Source: Bradysia coprophila
Taxonomy: Eukaryota > Arthropoda > Insecta > Diptera > Sciaridae
Direction of reading: 5' to 3'
DNA length: 64,000 nt
Assembly (NCBI RefSeq): GCF_014529535.1
Contig: NW_023503293.1
Span: 420,472 to 484,471, forward strand
The notes beneath the pieces were generated by a model. It was not told where the DNA came from, made no database searches, and worked only from the letters and a program-made list of their open reading frames with translations. The position numbers and the translations under genes are program-made. Positions 23,608-35,112 of the stretch are shown in pieces; positions within the stretch are counted from its first letter, which is position 1, and each line of letters opens with the position of its first letter.

Positions 23608-24259
23608 GATTCCAGTCGATTTAGACAAATTTACGCAGGTCGTCGAATCAAATAAGTTGTGCGTCACGTCAATAGCTTAACAATTTGCGTTGTGAAATTT
23701 CGGCTTTACTGTTAGTCAAACAAAACGATTCCGAACAATAGAAAATGTTACTCCATAGGCGTCGACTAAAAAGTCACTACATTTCGATCATACACACGTT
23801 TTGCTCATCAAGCTGAATTACTAAAGGTTGTATATGATGATGTTACGCCGATCGCCACTTTTTTAATGGGGCCGTTAAGTTAAAGAATATGGCGGCTGCA
23901 TTTCAGAAGAAAATTTCAACTGAATAGGTCTGTTCCAAGGCCACACGAATTGTCAAATTACTGTCAAATTTCAATCATAGAGACATAACCTCAGCAATAT
24001 TTGTATGAAAACCGAGCTCTGTCTGTGGATGAAATCGTTTTCGTTCAGCCAGTCAAACGTGTTTACAATTATAATCTTAAGTATATTTGGAACAAACAAC
24101 GCTTCAGTTTTGTGAGAAAATTATAGCAGAGTTCAGTAGATTTTAGCGCTAACGGCACCAGTGATCGGCGTAAGCTCCTTTTATTAACCCTTTTAAAAAC
24201 TTTTGACATATATTATAATCTGTTTCGACAGCGCCAAATATAGAGATCGATTCATTTAT

Positions 24260-25184
24260 TGACCAAACTAACAGGCCTGAGCCCAATAACAAGTCAGTCA
24301 CTTATCAATATAATATCTAGATTCAATACAGCATCTTAGAATTACAATCGTAAAACAAATTAGAAATCAGATAAGAACTAAAAATTCATCAGAACATCAT
24401 TAAAACGAATCAAGCAGTACAGTCATTACCAATCAAACGATTCTTTTATTGCCTTCTTAAATGCAGATATTCCCGAACCAAGCACATCTAAATCTTTAAA
24501 AAATTGCATGTGATTACGCTGAATACGATTTATCGGGGAGTTCAATTGAATATTCGTGACCATGTGCGGAAGGTAAAAAGTCGGGTTATGCCTGGTACTT
24601 CTTGACGGTTGATGATAATTTATTTGATTGCTGATTTAATTTATTTGATTGAAGTGACGAATCAACATGATTATGTACCAGTTTGAACAACATCATTTCA
24701 TCCAATTCCAGACGACGAGTTTCTAACGAATGTAGATTCATATGTTTTAAGCGTTCATGATATGGCGGTCTCGGGCTTTCAATTCCAAATTTAAAATAGA
24801 ACATCCTGGTGAATTTCCGTTGAACTCTTTCCAATTGATCACTGGCGTTCTCGTAAAATGGATTCCAGACCGTAGAACAGTATTCCAAACGACTCCTAAC
24901 CAGGGACGTATATAAAACAGCCTCATACTACTTTGACTCGAGAAATATCGACCACATCGAAATATGAAACCAATCATCTGATAAGACTTACGAGTAATGA
25001 AATCAACATGATCCTTGAATGATAATTTGTCATCCATAATTACTCCAAGGTCTTTTTTCTTCGACACCCTTTCCAACGTCTCGTCTCCAATTGCATAGTG
25101 GAATATCACCTTATTCCTCCTATGCGTAGTCGGCATGATCGCACATTTTTTAACGTTCAGTACCATCTTATTCGCCTCTTATTG
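24260..25184 (-). mobile_element. Decayed non-LTR retrotransposon (CR1/Jockey-like) reverse transcriptase 3' part
   Basis: Minus-strand frames from 25184 encode the C-terminal part of a non-LTR reverse transcriptase: KMVLNVKKCAIMP, then KKDLGVIMDDKLSFKDHV, then (after a single frameshift near 24905) RSRLEYCSTVWNPFYENA. The frame ends near 24586 and 3' non-coding sequence follows. Part of it (24403-24513) is copied inside the foldback element at 20576-21249. The segment GACCAAACTAACAGGCC near 24261 recurs at 33335-33367. The 5' half is missing and the element is inactive. Confidence 0.8.
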
Positions 25185-26100
25185 CTAGAGAGCTGCCTTG
25201 AAAAAGCACATTGTCTGATATGTCAACTCTCACGTACACAGAGGCAAAACGGAATGAAAACGGACGACTCTGAGGCCACCTTAACACAGAAATTCGTTGA
25301 AAATCGTAAACAAAAGGGCTATCCTCTGATAGTTGTGCGCCTTGCGAAAATTTCGTCGTTCTTTTCGTCCACGCATTGTGAAATCCTCGTACTAAGATGG
25401 CATGCCACGTAATTTCTCTTTCGCTTTCCCTCTCTTTTTCACAAAAGCGAACTTTGCTTTTGTTGAAATCATATACTCGAGAGATGGCTTGGTGGAGTAT
25501 AAAGCGTTATGATCAGAGCGAGAAAACCAAAGACCAATAGACCGATGCAATGTGTGTGTGTGTCATTCTTTTAAATAGAAATTTAAACGATACCGTACAG
25601 CGACAAAAATTAAAAATACAGCGGAACTGCCCGAATCCTCTCTTTGCATCGATCTATTATAACTTGCCTTGGTGTACTTGTCAAAGTATTTGCTTCTCTT
25701 TCATCATAACACTCTATTAAGTAAGTATAACAAAAAGTACTCTGTACTCCATGAGAGAGAGAGAGAGAGAGATAGAGAGAGAGCTGCCAAGTAAACAAAA
25801 CAAAAATTGAAGAAAAACAATTTTTCCTATCACATGCAGCACTTTTTTGGTAAGTGGTAATCAAGCATTAACTCTGGTTGAATTTTTTTTTTATGTCTCA
25901 TCCTTAATCAAATAACTATTTTACGAGCAACAATGAAAACTTCATTTAAAATAGTACTATACTTGGCAGCTGTAACTAGAAACACTTTTGCCTGAATTGC
26001 GTTGATAGAAATAATTATTTCGTATGAGAACTGCTATCTTAATTATCGTAAATGACAGTTTGAAATAAATTTTATTCGAAATTTAATTTGAGAAATTATA
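25185..26100. other. Spacer upstream of alpha-catenin
   Basis: This includes a block (about 25228-25290) whose inverted relative lies near 48760-48825 (CGTACACAGAGGCAAAA...GGACGACTCTGAGGC), so it is repeat-derived. A GA microsatellite is at 25753-25783. No gene is seen. Confidence 0.5.
25753..25783. repeat. (GA)n microsatellite
   Basis: About 31 bases of GA repeat interrupted by one GATA. Confidence 0.9.
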
Positions 26101-26585
26101 GACCAAAGTGATGTGTGAGCATACAGTCGTATACAACGAATGGCGTTTATTGATTTAAAGATTCTGTTTTTGAAAGCAAATTTAAAAATTGGTGCCGACA
26201 ACATTTTCATCTCTACACTGTCAAAATGTGAACACTCCCAATCGCCAACTGCCAGCAACTTCACTCTCTTCTAAGAAGACATTGTTTGTCAATCGATTGA
26301 TGTATAATCTATCACACCCAGATCGAATTATTGTGGTAACCAGTATTTGTCTTTCAAACAAATTATTGTGCAAGGTGAAACAAACCGACCTAATAAAACA
26401 TTCGAAACGTTTGCCGTGCAAAGTGTAGTATGAAAATCTAAACACATTCCCCATTGAATAATTATATTGCAAAAAATCCGTGTAGAAATATCCATCGTTC
26501 TGTTTGCGACATTTTTGTTTCCGAAGTTGTGTTGGTTGAAAAGTGCATTTTGTTGCTGTGTATTCATAACATTTCCGCTTAAATA

Positions 26586-29500
26586 ATGGGAACATTGGGT
26601 GATTTTGGACAGATTGCGCTGAAATGGGATCCAAAGAATTTGGAAATACGTACAATGTCGGTGGAAAAAACACTGGAACCACTTGTTTTACAGGTTACAA
26701 CATTGGTTAACACAAAAGGTCCCAGTAAGAAAAAGAAAGGTAAGTGGTAAAGTTGATTGAAATGTCATTGTTATTGATCTTCGAATATATCGGTACAAAA
26801 ACGCAATCTACATGTCGCGAATCTTTTGAACTTTTTATTTTTCTGTTTGCAATTGGCTAATCAGTAATTCCCAATTTTCGTGCATGGAATTGTGTAATGT
26901 GTAGATTCAACAGGCCTGGAGCTAGAGTCCACTTATCACTTATCTAATTTTCGTCCGAACACTTTCAAACATTTATGTTCATCACGAGAGGAAACTTTTA
27001 CAAATATTGACTCAAGAGTAGTCATAGCCGAATGCAAAGTCTTCTCCTTACTATCGATCAGATGTCTCCAAGTCTACATACCATCACACAGAACCACAAG
27101 AAAATAATTTTCCATGCTAAATGTTTACACCTCCCCTCCGATTTGATATATATAACAGCACATGTCATGTCTCAACATGTTACAAGTTATTTAACTCCCA
27201 ATCATTCTCTTTTGCACTCAGGTAAATCGAAACGAGCATCAGCACTGGTGGCAGCCGTTGAGAAGGCGACCGATAATTTCATCGAACGAGGCGAACAGAT
27301 CGCCAATGAGAATCCGGACATTAAACAGGAAATGCTAGAAGCTGTCGACGAAGTCCGAAAGCATGGAAACGCAATGAGTAGTGCTGCTCGGGAATTTTCC
27401 GAAGATCCTTGCAGTTCGTTGAAACGCGGCAACATGGTGCGAGCATCCAGATCGCTTCTATCAGCCGTTACACGTTTATTGATTCTGGCTGACATGGTTG
27501 ATGTTCATTTGCTGTTGAAATCGTTGCATGTTGTCGAAGATGATTTGAGTAAATTGCAAAATGCTTCCAGTCAGGATGAATTGTTGAACAACATGAAGGT
27601 TCGTTGTATTCTGTGAGCGGAGTGATTTATTGGTAACCTTCTGATGTATTCCACAGCAATTCGGTCGAAATGCCAACGAACTGATTAAGCAAGCAGCTAA
27701 ACGTCAGCACGAGCTCAAAGATCCACAATTACGGGACGATTTGGCAGCGGCTCGTGCCGTTTTGAAGAAACATTCGACCATGCTGTTGACAGCATCGAAG
27801 GTCTATGTACGTCATCCCGAATTGGAGTTGGCTAAAGTGAATCGGGATTTCGTTTTGAAGCAAGTTTGCGAAGCCGTTAATACAATCAGTGATGTAGCAC
27901 AAGGAAAATCATCACAACCGACCGATATGTACACTGGTGCTGGTGAGCTAGCAGCAGCCCTGGACGATTTTGATGTAAATTCAGATTCAAGCTGCCTTCG
28001 GAACATCATTTTAGTTAACGAAACGAATTTTGCATTTCGCAGGACGGAGTCATTATGGACCCATTGGCGTACAATGAAGTGCGATCCAGGCCATCGCTGG
28101 AAGAGCGTTTGGAAAGTATTATCAGTGCAGCTGCATTGATGGCCGACGCTGATTGTACACGCGATGAAAGACGTGAACGAATCGTTGCCGAATGTAATGC
28201 CGTTCGTCAGGCGTTGCAAGATCTGTTATCGGAATACATGGCCAATGTGAGTAGCGTAGCGATTTTACATTTTGTTGCAATTTGGAGTTACGTTGTTTGA
28301 CAAACAAAAACTTATGAATATTTAGTTAATGGCAGCCCGAGCGCGACGAATGGTAAATAGAGACTCCTATGGTCAAGTAAACGTTTTAATTCCGTGTTGT
28401 GAATCGGCTCCTTTTCGCTGTTAATTTTAACGCTAGACACATTTGTACAGTTTGATCCTCTTTCATACAATTCCGATAATGCTAAGCGCTATCTGGCAGT
28501 GTATTTTTGTCTGGGACGATACGTTTACGTTCCATCAGGAGTGATTGCACTGGAGTATAACAAGCGACGACGGTAGTTGTCGACGATCATATCAGGAGTA
28601 ATTTCACACCAATGAACATTGAACAATGTTCCGGTCCTTTGGTGTGACATTATTTTCATGGATCGTCCAATTACGTTCTTATAGCTAGTAATCGCCCGAA
28701 GAATCAAAAATACGCTGGAAGACTTGGCTCTTTTCCAGTTCTGATCACTACTGTATATATATGGAAGTGCTCCCTTTATACCTCCCCCACATTTTATGTT
28801 CCAAGCGTTGGATTTTTGTGTTTGTTTTTGACGAATTTTGAAACTGTTGACCACTTTTTAAGCTTTGATTCAACGGTTTACTATGGCCAAAAAACGTTTG
28901 ATTAATAAAACATTCCATCCTCCTAACCCGCACAGCAGAGGTCCATATCGGAGGCTTCGGTGCTGGAATAACTCCATCCACCCTATTCTATTCTAATCCG
29001 TTTGATCGCATCAGCTAATTGCCCTACAAATGGAGGCCGTGCAATTAATTGTTGACTCTCATTTCTAGATGGGCCAAAAAGACCAAAGCCCTGGTCTCAA
29101 CCGAGCCATCGAACAGATGTGCCGTAAAACGCGTGATCTTCGCCGTCAATTACGCAAAGCAGTTGTTGATCACGTTTCTGATTCATTCCTGGAAACCACA
29201 ACGCCATTGATCGATTTGATCGATGCCGCCAAAAATGGTAACGAAAAGAAAGTGCGCGAACGAGCTGAAGTGTTCACCAAGCATGCGGAAAAATTGGTCG
29301 AAGTTGCCAATTTGGTGTGCAGCATGTCGAACAACGAGGACGGTGTGAAAATGGTCCGTTATGCTGCTGCACAAATCGAAACATTGTGTCCGCAGGTGAT
29401 CAATGCTGCATTGATCTTATCTGCCCGGCCCAATTCAAAGGTGGCACAGGAGAATATGGAAGAGTATCGATTGTCGTGGGAGACACAAGTTCGAATCCTG

Positions 29501-32500
29501 ACCGATGCCGTGGATGACATAACGACCATCGATGATTTCTTGGCCGTGTCGGAAAATCACATTCTGGAAGATGTAAACAAATGTGTGATGGCGTTGCAGG
29601 AGCGCGATGGACAGGATTTGCGCAATACGGCCAGGGCGATTCAAGGACGTTCGGCACGTGTGTGTAATGTTGTTGAGGCTGAAATGGACAACTTTGAACC
29701 GTGCATTTACACGAAACGTGTCCTGGAGGCAGTTAAAGTGTTACGCCATCAAGTGATGTCGAAATTTGCCCAACGTGTCGATGTTGCCGTACAAGTAATT
29801 GATTTTGATTTATTTAGTTTTTGATCAATTTCCAATCAGCATGACTTGACTGGCTGACTCGTGTCTATTCAATTACGGTTACTCACGAAAGTGATTAGTC
29901 GCAGTGATGTGACAATTTGGACACTGACATAGTGTTCCTCTGCATTGTTCATCGGAGCAAAGAGGCTCTTGATTAAATTGATTTTTTTTTAAGATGTTGG
30001 AAGCGTTACAATCGAACTCACCCAAGGATGTCGACGAAAATGACTTTATCGATGCGTCGCGGTTAGTTTACGATGGTGTAAGGGAAATTAGACGTGCCGT
30101 CTTAATGAACAGGGTAAGTGAAGCTGTATTCGACCAAATTTGACTGTTCATCGAATAACAAGTTGTCTAGTTGAGTGATCATCGGCTTTGATTTTTTTTC
30201 CCTTTGATTTTCATTCATTCATTCACCAAGTTAATTACAAAAAAATTTTGAATTCAATTTTCCATTGCTATCGAAAAGGATGAAGAAGAATTAGATCCGG
30301 AAGACATTGAATTTGATGAACATTATACAACGGAAACTAGAAGCAAATGTAAGTGATATGAAGAGTACGCGTTGCTTATGTGTTTTGTTTTTTCCATTTT
30401 TTATGTGTTCGTGGTCGCAGAGTTCAGACGATTTGGACACTGACACTGAATTCGAACCGGTTGAAGACATGACACTAGAAACACGCAGTAGATGTAAAGA
30501 TTTTTTTCTTTTTTCTTTTTATTTTTGGGGTGATGGAAGACACTAACTTAGTTTAAGGAACATAAATGTCGAGCTGAAAGCTAACAACGATTAGAACGAA
30601 CGATAGCATGCAAAAGAAACCAAAAAGCGGGGCACGGAAAGAGGTGGTTTCTTAGTGAAGCAACACTTCTAATCTTTAAAATAATTTTGATTAGCTATTC
30701 AGTGTGGCGTTTTCGATTTTTTGTTTTGAGGCTTAGCAAGCACAACAAGTTTGCAATCTTTAAATATATTTGTCATGGTTGACCTTTTAACTGAGTAAAC
30801 TTTTTGTTTATTGTCCAGGCCCTTGTGTCAGAAAATATGGCTTCATTTGCCACAAGTAAACTGAAAACGTTAATTTTCGAAAAAGTAATTTGTTCCACAA
30901 TTTTTCATTCTGAATCATGTATGTTAACTGAAAGAGCTCAAAAAACGTAGAGCGGATTGACACAAAAGATCCGACTATTACGTTTCGTTACAACTGGTTT
31001 CGCTCATTGGGTGATTCGCCATTTCACGAATCTTTGACAATTCGTTTCTGTTAAAGCTCGGAATAGATTGACCAATGGTCAATAATTGGGGCTGACCTGA
31101 AAATTCAAGTTCAGGTCAGGTGATTTTTATAAAATACGTGACCTGACCTGAACCTGATTTTCGGAAATTTTTCGAGTAGACCTGAAGTTTCCTTAGAAAA
31201 ACCTGTCAGATTTCAGGTCATGTTTGACCTGATTTCAAAATTGAGGTTTCAGGTCAGGTTCAGGTATTACCTAAAATCCAAAATCAGCTTCCATGTCAAA
31301 GCAGGTTCAGGTTGATCTGTTCCGCGTTTTATTTCGGTAAGTCCTTCGTGAGAACATTTATTTGAGGTCCTAGCACCGATAGTAATTGAAATTTGCTGCC
31401 TCTGCTCAAGCCGACACGGCATTATTTGGGATTTCATATACCGAAATTACTGAAAATTGCCGAAACTTACCTATATTTACGCAAATGTACCGCACTGAAA
31501 TTTTTCCGCTTTACTGAAATTTACCGAAAAATAGGTCGGTAAATTTTCGTAAATTCAACAGATGCCATGCATGTCGAAATATACGCTTAGGAGTTATCGT
31601 TTGCCATAAAGCTTAAATTATAAAATTAATTCCTAAAAACGTCATCACAGTCTGAATCATAGCTTTGTTCATCAAAAGATTTCATTTTCTTTTCCCTTCC
31701 ATTCACAGCTAGTGCACATACTGGAGAAGGAACAGTAGACGAATATCCAGACATAAGTGGAATTACAACTGCCAGAGTACGTTTTCGATTGACATTTTCG
31801 AACTCATACCGTATCAAATCTCTTGACAAAATTTAATTCAATTTACAGGAAGCTATGCGTAAAATGACCGAAGAGGACAAACAAAAGATTGCCCAACAGG
31901 TGGAACTGTTCCGCAAAGAGAAAATGACATTCGATTCAGAAGTGGCGAAATGGGATGACACCGGCAATGACATTATATTTTTGGCCAAGCATATGTGCAT
32001 GATCATGATGGAAATGACTGATTTCACGCGGTAAGAACCTTGAACCATTGTCCGAAGCTTTCTTTGACTGCGATCTAATCGAATGCAATTTACAGTGGCC
32101 GAGGTCCGTTAAAGACGACAATGGACGTTATAAATGCAGCTAAGAAGATTTCCGAAGCCGGTACGAAATTGGATAAATTAACTCGGGAAATTGCCGAACA
32201 GTGTCCGGAGAGTAGCACCAAAAAGGATCTGTTGGCCTACTTGCAACGGATCGCTCTGTATTGCCATCAAATTCAGATCACATCCAAAGTTAAGGCTGAC
32301 GTGCAGAATATCAGTGGCGAGTTAATTGTGTCAGGGGTGAGTGGACATTGGATTTTGATTTTAAACGAACCGTCGTTCAATGTTGTTTCGTTTGCAGTTG
32401 GATAGTGCTACGTCATTGATCCAGGCGGCTAAGAATCTAATGAATGCGGTTGTACTGACTGTCAAATATTCGTATGTGGCTTCCACTAAATACACACGAC

Positions 32501-35112
32501 AAGGAGTCGTTGCGGTAAGTCAAATTTTTCTTTCTTTTTGTATCTTTTTCGTTTAAAAGAAATTCAAAAATGAAACTTTTGCTTCATTCAATCGCCTGGA
32601 AATGTTTTTCTTTTCCGCTAAAAATAAACTTCCATTTGAGTATTTGACCTTGAAATTGAAATAATGAAATGAAACGGATTGTTGTCTAGAATTGCGTAAG
32701 TACTGAGAATTCAATGTTTGTGTCACCTTCAATATTTTTCTTTATTTTGTTTGGTAATTTTGTATTTGACGCATAGACCCATTGAAGCAAGCGCTAGATT
32801 TTTAAACATTCGTTGTATTAAAATGCGTTCGCAGAAGAATTTTTCCATCGATTTTCGTGCTTAGTCGTAGTCACGGCCTATTACTTAGTATACATTGCTT
32901 AGAAAACTCTACGTTCAATCACCCAAAAATGTTAGAATTCGTCCGCATTATTGTTCGGATTCGTAAATGCGAAAACACATAAAAAGCAAAATTAATCTGC
33001 TGGAAAACAAATCCCCTATGGTGATGATCGTCTTTGTTTTATCAAATGCTAATGTGTTCTTCATATAAGAACTTGGTCATTATTTTTGTACGATTACTGA
33101 TTACAGAGGACATTCAATTACTTAGCACCCTAGGACCAATTACACTAGGCAATACACTAAACATTTGCACTGATGCTAGCTTAGTGAGATTGATAGGCTT
33201 TGGTGCCTTTGAAAATGAAACACTTCTTCCTTCTGCCTGGTAGACTTGATCGGGACCAACGGAGTAATGTTTCACTGACAAAAAATATTTGAAAATCTAC
33301 CTGTTGTAGGTAACTTTATTTTATTCAGTTTAACGACCAAACTAACAGGCCGGAGCCTAATAACAAGCTTTGTCCCTAGGTAATCTAAAATGCCTGCCAT
33401 AGTTGTAGTCTTTCATACAAAAAATACAAGTGTGGCAACCATTGCCGATTAGCTAGAGACAAAGCTACCTGCCATAGGTAGAATTTTCAAATATTTTTTT
33501 TTGTCAGTGTAGATCACCTAGTCCCACTATGTTACCATAAGATTACATTCAAAAAGTTTAGAATTGCCTCTTGTAGATCAGAATAGGCCCATCTTATGAA
33601 CTCCATAGGCAAGTCATCTTCGTCCACTTTGGCAAAACGTTGTATTGCTTTGACTTGACCGAAATTGACCAAGCAAAACAACAATTTTTTTGGATAATCT
33701 TCTTCCATTCTCTTTTAAATTTTTCCTTTTTGTGAGGAAATGTTACTTCTTCGAATCGGCAATTCCTATGAGATACTCTTTGGCCTAACGCTGACTTATT
33801 CATACATTAATTATCTGTCTACTACCAGTGTACATACGCCTTTTTTCTACAAATTTTGATGTTGTTGAACATTTTATTTCCTTTGTGAAGCTTACATATT
33901 TAGTCTGCCCAAAATTTCTCCACTCAATTGCTAAGCGCAGTTACAATATGTCACTATGCACTTATGTACAACAACCAAATCTCAATTTTACACATTCACT
34001 CGTTTCATCACTTTCGGCTGTTTCGCCATTATTATTGGCACTTGAGGTGCCCTGTAGAGATCGTCGTCACTTATCTATGAAAAAATGAATATGAAGAAAG
34101 ATCACGGAGTTGTGATGTCTCTCATTCTTCCATATATTTTTGACCAGTATTTTTGACCGAAAATATTTTCACGAATTTCCTCAAACTTTCACGAATTTCT
34201 CAAATTTTCGTGAATTTTTGCAAAAAAAATTTTGTGACAATTTTAGAAAATCGCGAAAATTTTAGAAAATTCTTGAAAATATTTTCGCGAATATAGGCAT
34301 TGTCTTTGACGAATCGTGATCTTTGCTAAATGAAGTTGTCAGCTTGCGGCTCAGGTGCCAATAACCTTAGCGAATATTATTGAAAGACCGAAAAGAGATA
34401 AATTGGAAAATTGAGATTTGGTGATTGTATTCTATGTGCCATGGTACATGTTGTTGCAAATGTTGTTTCGCTAAGTAATACATTTTTGGCGCACTGAAGT
34501 TGTGAATTTAAGAGTGAAATCGCGAGTTCTTTGAACAATCGGCTATTCATCTCATCCGGAATTTTGAAGAGCTTCGTACCGATGGAGTTCTCGCTTCATT
34601 AACGAGGAATTCGCCTTTATCGGAAGAGTCGTTTTCGTAGGAGAGTTGTTTAAAAAAAAATGATTTTCTGGTTGACATTTTTTTTAACCGGTTGGGATGA
34701 CCAGTTGATTGTTCACGATTTCACTATTAAAATTAAAAATTGAGATTCGATTGTACTGTCAACCATTTATTAGTGTTTCCCGATATCGTTGAATTGGCCA
34801 ATTTTATTTTCTCGAAAATTTCGTAATTCTAAACCTTTCATCCATTTAGATTTGATGGAAAATGAATTTTTTTAAGACATTTTTTGCTTGCAATTTTGTT
34901 TTTTGTTTTTTAATCGAAATGTCTTTTTTAACCTTCATGCGATACAGTCTCCAATTGTTGTATGGAAAATGAAAGCACCGGAAAAGAAGCCACTCGTACG
35001 CCCAGAGAAACCCGAAGAAGTGCGTGCCAAGGTACGAAAAGGTTCACAAAAGAAAATTCAAAATCCAATACATGCCCTATCAGAATTTCAGAGTGTCAAC
35101 GATAACGTCTAA
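26586..35112 (+). CDS. alpha-Cat: alpha-Catenin, adherens-junction actin linker
   Basis: Twelve exons form a complete protein of about 914 residues (fly about 917): 26586-26739, 27222-27598, 27657-27974, 28043-28246, 29069-29794, 29994-30113, then 30279-30348 or 30421-30493, then 31709-31776, 31849-32030, 32096-32336, 32398-32514 and 34948-35112. All junctions are GT-AG and in phase. The N-terminus carries the beta-catenin-binding region with KKKKGKSKRASALVAAVEKA, followed by the middle vinculin-homology bundles (VCNVVEAEMDNFEPC). A phospho-linker at about 634-658 and the C-terminal actin-binding bundle (WKMKAPEKKPLVRPEKPEE) follow. The protein ties the cadherin-beta-catenin complex to F-actin. 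The last intron (32515-34947) is large and holds transposon debris. AATAAA motifs follow at about 35150-35160. Identification is near certain from residue-level recall of fly alpha-catenin. Confidence 0.98.
28326..28352 (+). other. Candidate 27-base microexon in alpha-catenin intron 4
   Basis: The 27 bases TTAATG...CGAATG are bounded by TATTTAG on the left and GTAAATAG on the right. They encode the nine residues LMAARARRM in phase 0. The upstream exon (ends 28246) and downstream exon (starts 29069) are both phase 0 here, so inclusion would add nine residues before MGQKDQ without a frameshift. Its polypyrimidine tract is poor. It could be a chance match. Confidence 0.35.
30279..30348 (+). other. 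alpha-Catenin alternative exon 7a (acidic linker)
   Basis: 70 bases, acceptor ending AAAG, donor GTAAGT, phase 0 in and phase 1 out. It encodes DEEELDPEDIEFDE... ending ETRSK, parallel to exon 7b ending ETRSR. It replaces the Ser/Thr-rich start of 7b by Asp/Glu. Joining 7a to 7b would create TAG at the junction, so only one of the two can be used. The acceptor has a weak polypyrimidine tract (GCTATCGAAAAG). Confidence 0.75.
30421..30493 (+). other. alpha-Catenin alternative exon 7b (phospho-linker, fly-like form)
   Basis: 73 bases, acceptor GTCGCAG, donor GTAAAG, phase 0 in and phase 1 out. It encodes SSDDLDTDTEFEPVEDMTLETRSR in two blocks, matching the linker I recall for Drosophila alpha-catenin. 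The SSDD and TDTE stretches are casein-kinase-2-type sites. The 72-base intron between 7a and 7b is of normal insect length. Confidence 0.9.
31085..31320. repeat. CAGGT/AGGTCA word array in alpha-catenin intron
   Basis: Seven exact AGGTCA or TGACCT words occur between 31093 and 31256 (31093, 31113, 31139, 31144, 31215, 31225, 31251), plus many near copies, in both orientations. The spacing is irregular. It lies in the intron between exon 7b and exon 8. It may be a degenerate repeat of the same kind as the AAATTTACCG arrays. Confidence 0.6.
31440..31560. repeat. Second degenerate AAATTTACCGAA array
   Basis: Words such as CCGAAATTACTGAAAATTGCCGAAACTTACC run together, matching the 14206-14400 array in kind. 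It is in the alpha-catenin intron before exon 8. Confidence 0.6.
33273..33509. mobile_element. MITE with CACTGACAAAAA ends in alpha-catenin intron 11
   Basis: The ends CACTGACAAAAAATATTTGAAAAT and the inverted ATTTTCAAATATTTTTTTTTGTCAGTG match. CTACCTGTTGTAGG on the left and CCTGCCATAGGTAG on the right continue the arms. A 33-base block at 33335-33367 is shared with the non-LTR fragment near 24261. No target duplication is clear. Confidence 0.7.
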
